64,000 nucleotides of DNA from Linnemannia elongata (GCA_036320915.1 JAXBDG010000002.1:3810001-3874000); one strand, 5' to 3'; positions 35,225 to 46,832 are shown, counted from the first letter of the stretch. Notes: generated by a model from the letters alone, not told the origin. Numbers and translations: made by a program.

Positions 35225-35444
35225 GTGTCGCGTTCTATAACTTTCGTCATTATATATAAGTCTACGTAGAGTTCCCCGTGCGTGAAGACGGATATATACA
35301 GGCTGTCGTTGTTTGGCCTTGTGACATTAATAGTAAGGACAACTGCCTGTCGATGGGAAATTGAAGTGGAGTGAACTTGATGGGTGTTGTAACGTCGTCA
35401 TTTGTCGTAGGAAGAATGCGGGGATTGCAGAATGGATGATCCAT
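35225..35444 (-). pseudogene. Helitron helicase C-terminal relic (piece 2)
   Basis: The frame keeps NPRILPTTNDD, PIKFTPLQFPI and MSQGQTT (family: PRI...QFP...SQGQT). A frameshift follows, after which VFTHGELYVDLY continues the family motif FxHGQLYVALSR. This is a second copy of the same helicase region as at 32925-33140, so at least two Helitrons contributed to the insertion. Confidence 0.78.
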
Positions 35445-36534
35445 GATTTTTGCAGAAGGGGGCCATTGAAAAACCTTCTCTACTCAGTAACACTTTGTCT
35501 TTGGCAAGGACAAAGGCCTGCTTTAAGTACATGCAGCGCAGCCAGTTTTCATGTCTTTGCAGCCCTCTCTCTCGGTCTCATGATAGACAGTGTCAGGCAT
35601 AAGGTGAGATCGGCGTGTCGTTGTGAAATAAGAAAGAGATCCGTATCAAATCTAAAATGATTCCTTTTGTTATAGATGTCGTTGTCTTGGCAATGAAAGA
35701 GGGTAGCAGTTACTCTCCGCAGCTGACATCGGAGTGTGAAAACAAACGAAAAACGAAAAAGTGTTTGTGCTACCAAAGGAAAGGAGGGATGGAGAGAAGG
35801 AGAGAAAGGAGGAGACAGAGGCAAGCAAAGAAAAGGATGGTGCTACGTAAAAGAATGAGAAACGAAATAGAGACGACGATGCTCATCGAACGTTACTCTG
35901 AAATGGCTACTTCATTGTGCCTATTGCTGCGTCAATTTACAAAATAGGCTGTACTATAAGGCCGGAACAGTGCTCAAAGTAGACAATTGCCCATATTTTT
36001 TTTTTTTCTTTGAGAAAATGGCGTTGTCCACGGCGCGTTCCATCTTTTTTTGAATGAAAAATGAAGGAGGGTACAAAAAAGGTACTATGCCCTTGAAAGG
36101 TCGACATGGTAACGCTACTTTTTTTTTCTCGTCCTTTCCTCGCGTCTATTCGTCGCCCTTACCTTTGTTAACTTTTCATTCATCTGAGTCATTCCTACAA
36201 AAAAAAAAAATTGGTCAACTGCGATCACTCCCAGTAGGGTCAGAATGTATGAAGGAGATGTGGAAAGAAAGAGAGAACATAGGTGTGGTGACAGAGAAGT
36301 CGAGGAGGCAGACAAATAGTACCAATTATCACAGTGCATGTAAGGGACAAACCTTTTTTTGAATGGCAGTGCATGATTCAAATGGGATGCCTCATAGAGT
36401 GCCGATCAATATGCGATCAAGCCATCCGGCCAAGTACAATACCCATAGACATAAACATATTCACTTCTGTTGACGAACACAATAACAAAGGAACGCCCAA
36501 CAAATCGATCTTATCAATCTATTTGTAGTTACCT

Positions 36535-36640
36535 CTACCATTCACCAAAGTACAGAAATGCGCCTTCAGGATTCGAAACAAATGACACGTACAGTTGCCC
36601 GTGGCCTGTGTACTTCAGAGAAACGACTTGGAAGTTTTTA
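36535..36640 (-). pseudogene. Helitron helicase C-terminal relic (piece 3)
   Basis: The minus-strand frame ends GHGQLYVSFVSNPEGAFLYF, matching the last Helitron helicase motif (HGQLYVALSRVxSPEGL). Only this last motif is recognisable. Because it repeats the region present in piece 2, it indicates a further element or an internal duplication. Confidence 0.7.
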
Positions 36641-37556
36641 GGGAAAGAAGAAAAAAAACAAACTACATAAAAGAGGAAGAGCAAAGGGGTAAGGATAATA
36701 TTAGAGAAATTAAAGAAGAGAATAAAATGAATTGAGGGAGTGATGAGGAGGGAAAACAAAAGAAACAGTTGAATAAGAGAAGCAATGAAGGTGACAATGC
36801 CACCGCTTGGGTCAAAGGATATCATAGAAAAAAAACGTCCTTGTCCATCTCCATCTGCACCAATGTACAGGGGATGTCGAAGAAAAAGGCAGATCAAAAA
36901 GAGAATGTAACGGAAGGAAATAAGTGCATAAGGGAATGAGAAACAGAGATGAAGCCAGCCAAAATGAAGTCGACATCTACCTCGACCACGTTTCGTTTTC
37001 TCGCTCTTGCCACCGCAGATCACATCCTAACGAATCATTGCAGGAGGATACTAACCATGAGCCCAAGGCCTGCGGAAATCAAACACGTAAAAGCAGCACT
37101 ACAAAAACCAAAAAGAACAAAGAGACGAAATATAAAGAAAGTAATGGAAGACAGAGCAAACAATGCATAGTCAGACACGCAATCGAAATAACTCATAGCA
37201 CACACCACACACCACATTGAACACAGAGAAAGACTTGGACTTACTCGTGGTACAACCCAGGTATGACACGGCTAACATCATCAGTAGACAAAGGCGCTAT
37301 GGTAAAATGATCCACAGAGCTGCCCATATCCATACAAAATTTAGGGGATAATAGAGAAAATAGTATGATGATGCAGAAATCGTGGGAAGATAGAAAGGTA
37401 TTTGTGATCTGTGCAAGGGTAACTGTGGAGGGAAGAAAGGGGATAAAGAGGTGCAACAAAAAGAGGAAAGAAAGCAAACAGTGCGTGATAGATACCCTGC
37501 AGCACCAAGCAGCAACGAAGGAGAAAGGATGTCAGTGAGAATAAGAATCAGAAACC

Positions 37557-37584
<28 letters not shown>
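37557..37584. repeat. poly-A tract inside the Helitron insertion
   Basis: A run of 28 A lies about 100 bp inside the 5' end of the Helitron-derived insertion. Confidence 0.85.
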
Positions 37585-37587
<3 letters not shown>

Positions 37588-38471
37588 CATAGGAAAAAAT
37601 GAGACACTCTCGGAGAATGATTCAAAGTGCGTAAATCACGTTGCAGGGGCAAACTCGCTTATTCCTATAGTATATGTAGAATTGGTGTCGTTTTTAACAT
37701 ATGTTTCATCTGGTTTTTTCTTGTCGTCCACCCGTCCTTCCTCCCCCCTTCTCCCCCCCCCCTTCTGTGATTGAAAGCCAGCTGTCCTGTGAACGTGGCA
37801 AAGGGTCGCTCTCTTCAGTCTTTTGGCATAGTAGAATGGGAAGGGTAACCAAATCAAATCTAATTGGATGGAGAGATGACAACCATGTCTATGGGAATAT
37901 TTAAATAGTATCGATTTATTGGACAGCTGAAAAGAACGATCTTCACCGCGAGTGTTTATTAGACTTGACGTGAACCATTGTCAGCCAAGCCTGTCCACCA
38001 TTTTGCTGCCGAAGACACTTTCCAGTGATGTCCCCTCGAGCTCGTCTTCCTTTCCCAGAAGGCTATTCAATACATATCTGTAAAAGTTGAAGAGGTGAAA
38101 ACGCGCGTAGAATAAACAATTAATTCGAGCAGTAATAATAAAGAGTATGCTATCGGGGTATCGAGTTCATTTCCGTAGCAGTTACGCTGTTTGCTTGACA
38201 CCAAGGGTTGTCCGTTGTCCTCAAGGATAGTCCTCAGAGTGGTCCCGTCTCCTTACCCTTACCGTTATTGAATGCCAGCCATCATGCAAACAGCAAGGGG
38301 ATAGAGGGCTGCTTCCATCACAGGTGCAAACGATGATAAACAAGCAACGTCCAGCACCTCCGGTCTTTCAATGATAAGACATCATCTTGTACAAAAAGAC
38401 GACTTGCCCAGGAAAAAAGGTCTTCTTTTCTTCTGCGCGATTCACTGTCATTCCTCTCGTTAATTACCACG

Positions 38472-40430
38472 ATGAAATACGATTACAGCGACAAAACCCT
38501 TTCCAGTTCTTACCCCCGTGGCAGCAACAGCGGAGGCAGTAGTGATGTTGGTGACAGCAGTGGAGATGAAAACAGCTACGGCGAGGAAGTCGTTCAATTG
38601 CAGCGAAGGCGACAGCGTACACCCCCACCACCTCTCAATACCTTCGTCGACAAGGTTGCTGGCAAGATCTATCAGCAAACCCACCTTCTGGGCGAGGTAA
38701 GTATCAATTGATTGCCCTCACAGCTGTCGTACCTCAATCCTCCAGTCGAAAGCTGCAGTATTAATCCTGATTCAGATTCTGTCTTCCTTTTATTTCAATT
38801 GCTTAGGGTTCGTACGGATATGTACATGTGGCTGTTGATGAGAACGGTGACAAGGTGGCTCTAAAGACCTTCAAGATCTTCGACATTAATGATGCGGATG
38901 TAAGTATTGATTTCTGATACATCAAGCGTGTATGAAAGCTTGACTGAGTCTGGCCTCGTGTTTTAACCATATGCGCGCTCTTACCTTTCCTTCCAGGTCG
39001 AACAAGAGCGGCGAGCGTGCATGACGATCCGCGAACACCAGCCACACCATCCCAACGTAGTCGCCCCCATCAGTTACTTTAGGGATGGGATGATCCCGTG
39101 TTTGACGATGAAGCTGTGCTCAAGCAAGGTAAGAGAGAGTAATTAGAACCCATCTGCGACTGTCATGTACACAATGATAAGGACAACACCCTGACACTAA
39201 TGTCCTTTTAAATGCTTTTACCTATCTAGACGCTGGACAGTTTGCTGGAGGCAAGAAATACCCTTCAGGAACACGAAGTGCGGTATTTCGGACAGCAGCT
39301 GGTGGCCGGCGTTGCGCATCTGCACAGTTTGGGCTTAGTCCATTGTGACCTGAAGCCACTCAATCTTCTTCTGACAGAAGATTTGGTGCTGAAGGTTGGT
39401 GACTTTGGTCAGGCGCAGGATCTAAAAAGAAAGCAAGAAGCTCCCGTAAGTCGATATGATTATGATATGTACGAGTACATCTTGTCTTCAATTACATGGA
39501 TATGAGGCTAATACAACCACACCATTGCTTACTCACAATAGTGGTGTGGTTGGCAGTCTGGGCTTTCAGGGCCCCGAAGTTCTCAAAAGAGAAAGTCTCA
39601 CCAGCGCTCTGGATATCTTCTCAATCGGAGCGATCTTTTTCAGGATGTTGCTTGGTATCACGTACAAGCTCCCTGACGAGATGGCAGATGGCAAGATCAA
39701 GCCTGTTCAGGCTAACGCGAAAATGAGTGCCAACGCCAGGGACTTGCTTCAGAGGACCCTTGAATACGAGCCCAACAACCGGATCAAGATGCCCGATCTG
39801 CTCGTGCACCCCTTCTTGATCAATGGACCTGTCCCTCAGAGTCTCTCCTGGGACATCCTGAAAAAAGTCGCTCCCCTGACAGCCGAGGACAACGCAGCAG
39901 ATACTGATGACGATTGCCAGGGTGAGATCAGCAAGTTGCGGGAAGAGGAGGCTGCCGAGACACTGGAGGAGGAGGCCGTGAAGGAGGAGGAGGCCATGAA
40001 GGAGGAAGAGGTGCCCAGCGCCCAGGTTAACGTAGCCGAAGGCCAGCTGGAGGTAGCCCAGACCCAAGAGGAGGGAGACGCCCAGGCCCACGAGGAGGAG
40101 GCCGAACACTCGGAACCTGCGGTGCCAGAAGTCGATCTCGACGAGGTTGACCTTGACGACATCTTTGCAGAGGTCGAGGAGGCGAAGCTGGCGAGGTCAA
40201 TCGCCGCGGATAGAGCCCTGAAGCAGAAGGGTAACAAGGACGTCGCCGTCTGCGGAGGCAAGAAGATGTGGGACGACGATTCCGACGACGAAGAGGAGGA
40301 GGTCAAGGGCCGCAAGAAAGTCAAGGTCATGCAAAAGGGAGCGGTGAGCGAAAATAAGGCAGCAGAGGACAAGGAAGGAGATCATGGTGGTGACCAGGAT
40401 GCCTGGCCCACCCACCTCTTTAACCTCTGA
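38472..40430 (+). CDS. protein kinase, copy 2 (intact)
   Basis: This is a Ser/Thr-type protein kinase of 529 aa. Its five exons are 38472-38696, 38807-38899, 38997-39128, 39230-39445 and 39507-40430. The N-terminus (1-60) is Ser/Gly-rich. Kinase landmarks are the glycine loop from residue 75 (EGSYGYV), Lys95 in VALK, Glu110 as likely helix-C glutamate, Asp190 in HCDLKPLN, DFG at 208-210 and GPE at 244-246 in place of APE. The catalytic Arg of HRD is Cys189. The C-terminal half (about 360-529) is Glu/Ala-rich, coiled-coil-like, and ends Lys-rich. I chose the start at MKYDYSD because it is common to both copies; the upstream ATG of copy 1 is lost here. The last acceptor (TATGAG) was chosen for frame. 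Substrate and pathway are unknown. Confidence 0.88.
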
Positions 40431-40659
40431 GTGCCTTCGGAGACCTTAGGCAGGGGAGGGTAGCGGAGCACCCGCGTAGGGTGTATAAAGCGACTGGTGA
40501 ACAGCCCTCCTCCTTCCCCTACCTCCGCCGCTCCTTGTATGATGACCTTTTCGCCTGTACCATAATAAAAATGTATTATATTCAATCAGAAAATCATATC
40601 ATCAGAAACTACGTGACTGACGTTGTTGTGTATGGCTACGGACATGATGGGATATGTAC

Positions 40660-40660
<1 letters not shown>

Positions 40661-40709
<49 letters not shown>
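40661..40709. repeat. poly-A tract downstream of kinase copy 2
   Basis: A run of 49 A lies about 230 bp after the kinase stop. The matching tract in arm 1 is 36 long, so this tract has changed length since duplication. Confidence 0.85.
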
Positions 40710-40713
<4 letters not shown>

Positions 40714-40925
40714 GTACGGATGTGCAAAAAGTCAGCAAGAAAAATAAGGGATTATCATCACTTTCTTGATTGTCGCTGTTGGAGGTGGAGGTGTCGAGAG
40801 GAAGGGAAAGAGGAAGGTACTAGGTATGACTAGTATTAGGGGTTCATCTTCAGATGAATTGGGTTCCCGGCGTCCAGGATGGTTGAAACCAGTGCATTCC
40901 GCTTCCACTCGAGGGGATCGCCCTA

Positions 40926-42145
40926 CAAGTAAGGAAATGATGGGCGACAGTGAAGAAAGGATTTTATGTTTGATCTGCAGCCATGATGAGAGGATACAGT
41001 TCAGCAACAAGCAGATGTTCAAAGTGAAGGTATATTTACCAGGCCCTAATACTTACACCGTTCTTGACAAACATGACCAGCTGGCTGTCGGTGCCATATG
41101 GAATCACCTTGACTTTTCCTGCCAGAAAACACTTCTTGTCGGTCGTTGAGATGCGGATTTAGGAAGGATGGGTAGAAAACAAAAGGAAGCGGGCGATCGT
41201 TAGTACATCTACTTGTATGACAATTCTCCTTCAGAAAAATGATGAAGTGGACAATAACATGGGCGAATGCTTTGTTTGGTTCAATCTTAGCGGACTATGA
41301 TAATAAACTTACAGTGAGTGAGGCAAATAATACAAACAAAAATTCAGGAACAATCACTCCCACATGGAACTGATATGAACTCCTGTCTATTTCTGTATCC
41401 TTTGTTTTTATTCTGTCACCGTTCATGTCCTTCCTTCTCACTCAGAGTCTGTTCTTTTGTTTCTTATTTCATTTATATTGTCCCTTTTATTGTTGTGTTT
41501 GTTTATCTTCTTTTTATTCTCTGTTGTCATCATCGCATCCCTCTTCTCATTGGCATCCCTCTTCCTGGCATCCCCTTTTCTCACTGCATCATCGCCTTCT
41601 TTTTAACTTTCCCATCACCCTTATCTTCTTTCCAGTCGTCATACCCTCTTCCCACCCACCTCGACTGCACTCATCTACCATCACACACACTCGTCGTTGT
41701 TGCCCTCCAGTCCTCCTCCGTACCCTTCCTCGGCTCGACGTCTCTCTTGCCTTTGTCCTTTCCTTAAAGCAAAGCGTCCCCATACTCCACGTCTAGACCC
41801 TTCTCCTCCTGACTCTTTTCTTATCCTTTTTTTCTCCACACCTCCTTCCGCCAACCACGACCCTCCCTTTCATGACCCCCTCCTAACGACCAACGCGTCC
41901 CCCTCCAACTCAACCAACCTACTGACAATAACAACAACGCACCACCTTCCATTCCACAAACAGATCTTACTTCCCCTTCATCAGCAGTCCTTACTCTTCC
42001 CTTTCTCAGCCTTCATTGGTCAACAGCTGCATCCCCATTTGTTCCTTTCCTTTGGTCTTTGGACATTACCAACAGCCGTAGCCCAGGACGCTGCAACAAA
42101 CCCAACTATCAATTCACTTTCATTCATACCGAAATACTTGTCACC
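40926..42145. other. intergenic region and C/T-rich leader of the protease gene
   Basis: No gene is supported. From about 41390 to 42140 the plus strand is strongly C/T-rich, the presumed promoter and leader of the aspartic protease gene. The rest shows nothing recognisable. Confidence 0.5.
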
Positions 42146-45100
42146 ATGACTTCCTCCTCATCGACCACCACCCATAATCCTTCCTCTTCAAACAACACCA
42201 ACAACAGCTGGAGCAGGAGTAATACCCTATCCAGCCGGTTCAATGGAAGCAACAATAGCAGCAGCAGCAACGGTGGCGGCCCCTCGTTGTTCCGCAACAT
42301 CTGTGTTCTATTTCTGGTCACTAGTCTTGTCTTGTCTACCGACGTAACCTCTTCCAGCGCTAGTCTCGCTGCCGCTACCCCCTCGACTGCAGAGCTCTTA
42401 TCCGCCGCCGCCGCCTCATCGTCCACACAACAACGGGAGCAACACAACGTTGTGCTGCAACGGCGTTCCTCGGGCATCTACGTGCCTCCCAAAGGTGCAA
42501 CCCTTTACTATCCCAACCCTGCATCCCATTTCCCCAGCTTTGACAGTGGGAGCCCTTCATTATCAACAACCTCGAGCCAGGAAGGTGGCAGCAATGGCGG
42601 TGGGTTAATCGGGATCACGTCCAAGGCCCATGCTGCTGCGGGTAAAGGGGGCAACAATAGCACCAGTGGCAACTCGCCGGGTCTTGATCGGGCTACTCCG
42701 AATATTATCAGCGTGCCTCTCCAGGACCTCATGGCAGACACCGTTGTATGTATTTGCTGCACTCCCTTATTTCCCTTCGTTCTCTTCCCTTTCTTCCGTA
42801 CACTACTCAAATTTCATTTCCTCTCTGAATCAGAGCTATTTCATGCAAACAGCGCCCACACTTCACCCCGACGCTCTTTTTCAGTCATTCTTTCGACTCT
42901 CGTTTCTTCATCGTGCAGGATGCACCTCTCAAAGGATACTTGCGACCCTTGAGTGGTGCTTATTTTTTTTTCACCTCCGACTTCATGAACAATTGCACGT
43001 CAAGCGACAGCCCAATATCTCTTCTAGTTTTGCCTTCGTCTACAAGTTTGGCTCAGAGGATGGGGCAAACGACACCTATGCATTCTGTTCCATACTTTAT
43101 TCCCCCAGCGATACTATTCCTGGTTCACCTTTATCCAGCTCTACCGTCATCGAATTCCTCTCTCTTCTCACCTTCACTTCGACTTCACCCTCCCTCTCAT
43201 GTTTTTTGTCTTTCAATCGAGACGTACTGACTGTACACTCTCCGAGTGCCACCTATGTTATTTTTAATTTCTGAAGCTCACACCACTAATTGCCCTCTCC
43301 AATTTCTCTCCTATCTCCCCTTTCTCTCACTCCTTGTCCCCTGCATGCTTCTACGTCCATGTTTTCCAACGTCTGATGGCACTGTAATTTGATTATAAAC
43401 CAACAATGGCAATCGCGGCTCGCGCATCTACGCGTCTCTGTTGTGTTTGCGCGACTATCATCACCGACGACTCTCCTACTGACGCACGGTCGATCGCCCA
43501 TATGACTCTATTTGTCATTCTCAGTATATCGGTGAGTCTCCTCCCCCATCTTTTAATCGAGGCTGTCAGTTGTTTTGTTTGTCACGCAAAGAACATCCGT
43601 CAATGCACTCTTCTAACCGTCGCTTTTTCTTCCCACTTGATTTCTCCCTTGATCTCGACCTTTTTTTTATTCTCATAGGCACAATTGCGCTGGGAACTCC
43701 TCCACAAAACTTCACTATGGTGTTCGATACGGGTAGCAGTGATATGTGGGTGCCTGCTCAGGCCTGTGTCACACCCGTGTGTCTGACCCTAATCCGGTAC
43801 AACAGCACTGCCTCCACGTAAGTCTTGTTCCCCCCACCAGCTCACAAAATAGCACTCGCAATTGTTCGTTCTGTCGAAAGTTTGTCGTATCCAGTACGGA
43901 ATGCTTATTTTTTATTATTGTCATTTCCAACTGCTTTTAGTACGTACCGTGCCGAGAACAAGCCATTCGATGTCAAGTACGGAGATGGCTCTCATGTCAG
44001 CGGAGTCACCGCCATTGTAAGATCCAACTGTTACCGGAATGGGAATTTGAGACAAAAAAAAAGTGAAGTGGTACCTGAATGACCGTGACGGCATTTTGTC
44101 TCTAACGACGTCCTTTATATGTACCTTTTGTCTGGTATTAGGACTCCGTAACGCTTTCAGGAACCAAGATTGCGAACCAGTCGTTTGGGTTGGCAGCGGT
44201 AGATGATTCGACGATTGCTAAAAAGGGCGTTGAAGGCGTTATCGGTTTAGGCTTTGGAGCAGTCGCCAACATCAAAGGTAACAACTAGAACAACTTTGAG
44301 AAAGTGAAAGCAGTATGCTGTGCCCAGTTCAGGTCACTGCTCCTTCTTTTATTTTCCAGGATTCATGCGCTAATTGGCATCTTTCAATGCGAAAATAGGA
44401 TACTCTACACTGGTGGAAACGTTGATCAGCCGGAAAAACTTGACACAGCCGATTGTGTCGATGTGGATGGGTCGTCAACGGATGGGCGGCGCCACCGAAG
44501 GATCTGGAGGGGCGGTCATCTTTGGAGGTGTGGACACCACCAAGTATGTGGGCAACTTTACGTGGGCGCCTATTATTGACAAGTCCTCGTGGAAGATCAA
44601 GTTTGATGGCGTCTCGATTGCTGGCAAGAGCCTTGGACTCTCTGGCAATGCCTTGATCGACTCTGGTACGTTTCTTTTTTTTTCAGACGGGTTGCATTGT
44701 TGAGGAGGCAAGTAAATGGATGATACGTGAAGTTAACACGCTGGTCTTTGTCTCTGTTTTTTTCGGTCTGAACATTAGGCACGTCTCTGATTATTGTTCC
44801 CTCAAAGGTCGCATCCATCTTTCACGAATATATACCAGGTGCCATCGAGGTAAGCACTCATGGCTCGTCATACTCATCAATCTCTTTTAACGTAGACAAC
44901 AACGAATAGACAAGCTTACCCTTAACGATGTTTTCGTTTTGTTAATTGATATAGGCGCCACAAGTGGGATGGATTCTGCCTTGTAACACCAGTGTGGGAG
45001 ACTTGAACTTTACGATTTCAGGGCAACAGTTCCGTGTCCCCGCGGAGGAGTTGGTAGTCCTGTTCCGGATCCCAGGATATGCCGAGTACTGCAAGAGCGC

Positions 45101-45684
45101 GATCGATGTCTCTTCATCGTCCTCAGACAACGTAAGCACCATTTTTTTTCTTACATCACAGATGAAAACAAAACGTTTCTAAGCAACATTTCATTCTAAC
45201 GTCTGTTTTTTTTTTCTCCTTTATTATCTTTCTCTCTTTTTGCGCCCGGGTTTGACTAACAGGACTGGATATTGGGAGCGTCGTTTTTGAAGAATGTGTA
45301 TAGTGTGTATGACTACCGGAGTCTGATGATTGGATTTGCTCAGCCTTCGAATATCTACAACACCTTGTCCAACATTACATTACTCCCCAACCTGTCTAAC
45401 CAGCCTCAGGGACAGGAGAATAATACTAATGGGACGCAGACTGGCGGTGGTGGATCGAATGGAAATAATACCTCTGCTTCTGGGCAGATTGGGGTAAGTT
45501 TTTCTTGCAAAAAAAAAAAAGTCGAGTCTAAGAAATTGACGAGTGGGGAACATAAGGGGATGCTGGCGCTAATTTTTCTACTTCGCATCTTTTGGTTTTT
45601 TTCTTGTTTTTATAGACCCATGCGGTATTCTACGCAGGAGTGACTACGATTGTCGCGACCTTGCTTCTGCTGTCTGGCCTGTAA
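42146..45684 (+). CDS. pepsin-family aspartic protease, probably GPI-anchored
   Basis: This is an A1-family aspartic endopeptidase, likely at the cell surface. Ten exons: 42146-42745, 43525-43531 (only 7 nt), 43679-43817, 43941-44016, 44142-44277, 44399-44665, 44779-44849, 44955-45131, 45263-45493 and 45616-45684. They total 1773 nt, or 590 aa. A Ser/Asn-rich N-terminus precedes a hydrophobic segment ([13 protein letters not shown], about 52-65), probably a signal or anchor. A propeptide-like region follows. The first active site is [10 protein letters not shown] (Asp219) and the second is IDSGTS (Asp407). The flap region has YGDGS. After the catalytic domain come a Gly/Asn/Thr-rich stalk and a hydrophobic C-terminus ([12 protein letters not shown]), typical of a GPI signal, as in yapsins. 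The micro-exon supplies YIG of the conserved [12 protein letters not shown]. Confidence 0.88.
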
Positions 45685-46832
45685 GACTCAACAATAAACA
45701 AAAATGACAACAATAACAAGAACGCGTTTTTATTGAGAATTGACTATGGATCGCACGAACGGCGTAATAACGAGGAGGTTGGAGGAAAAGACAAATGACA
45801 GTAAACAGGAAAAAAAAAAAAAAAAAAAAAAAAAGGAAGGGCAGGGCAAATCAGGGTATGGGGTTGGGGAGATGCAACGCGCCCCTTGTTATTTTTATTT
45901 TATGTTTTTCACACGAGATAAATTGGCGTCGCCTACTGTCAGAGAACCATCGACACCCCGCGCCATCTGAGATGAGATTTGAGTAGCCATAACTGACTGA
46001 TGCATCGTTCGCAGAGCCGTGGCTGTAATAGATTATGCTTCCGTCTTTTTATGTCTTGGACATCTCTTCGTATGTCTTCAGTGGTTGATTCAAGGCTTTC
46101 ATTTACCCTTTTGACTCTTCCTACTTCACGCCTCATGCTATCCATATCATCCTTTACATAGTAAAAACAAAGGCTGTAGCTCCCGCCAACGGCTCAGAAC
46201 AAATATCATCATAGGCATGGTAAAGCCCTCGGTCGTTGCGACGCCTCAAAAGCCATAGTCATAAAAAACGCTCAAAGCTGCCGCGAATGCATCAGTTTGG
46301 CATAGTAAAAAAAAAGAAGCTCACGACCACGTTGGGTCATTAACCATAGTTAAACGAAAGATCTATAGTATGTCACTAGCTAGAAGAAAGGCCGATGGTG
46401 AACATTGCCTCAGACCTCAATATGAGTGTCATCATAGGCTAGAAGTGAACCCGCGTTGCCATAAAGTAACCCGCGATGCCATTCTATAAAAAAAAACGAC
46501 ATGCCCAAACCAAGTTTCTAAGGCTTCGTGTGCTCAAGGAATGTACAGATGCTGAAAAGGTAATGGGAGACCGGGTGGAACGAACAGTGGGCGAAGAAAA
46601 TGAAAATGAAATGAGTGAATGGAAGGTGTGTCATGCGAACATAATATGGGTCGTAAAAAAAGTACGCAGAGAAGCATGCATGAACGTGAACTTGACTTTA
46701 AGAGCCGACCACTTCTTTTATTTGATTTTACATTAATGGTTGATCGGGATGAATGTAGTCATACTATCATTATTAGGGGAGGGAGATGTTTCTCGTTATT
46801 GTGGAGAGCGTGCGTGTGTATCCTTGGTTGGC
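45685..46832. other. intergenic region between convergent genes
   Basis: No gene is supported. It contains an A25 run (45810-45834). A two-unit 20-bp repeat (aacccgcgttgccat / aacccgcgatgccat, about 46448-46487) sits among scattered catagt- and catcatagg-type words, which may be a worn repeat array. Confidence 0.45.

Larger units (their letters stand above)
32590..37680 (-). mobile_element. decayed composite Helitron insertion
   Basis: About 5.1 kb is present here and absent from the matching place in arm 1 (near 5379-5381). Read on the minus strand, the element starts at 37680 with TCTACATATACTATAGG, next to gacaccaat. It ends at 32590 with CTAG followed by host T. Helitrons begin with TC, end with CTRR and insert between A and T, so the junctions fit apart from one extra T at the 5' side. 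Inside, on the same strand, are several broken pieces of Helitron Rep-helicase protein, listed separately, so more than one element has contributed. None is intact or autonomous. Confidence 0.85.
31165..40925 (-). repeat. arm 2 of the large inverted duplication
   Basis: This is the reverse-complement partner of 2143-6855, interrupted by the Helitron-derived insertion 32590-37680. Inner end to outer end, it holds the DCPNFRQNVNV repeat, the 55-aa frame (31577-31744), the pyrimidine-tract frame (31987-32361), the insertion, the upstream region of the kinase, kinase copy 2, and a poly-A tract. Homology stops near 40925, in the cttccactcgag-ggatcgccct region. Confidence 0.92.

Noticed and set aside
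44360..44398. apparent in-frame TAA in the aspartic protease gene
   Set aside because: The stop follows only from using the acceptor at 44359. The acceptor at 44398 gives the right phase, no stop and the expected pepsin sequence, so the gene is not broken.
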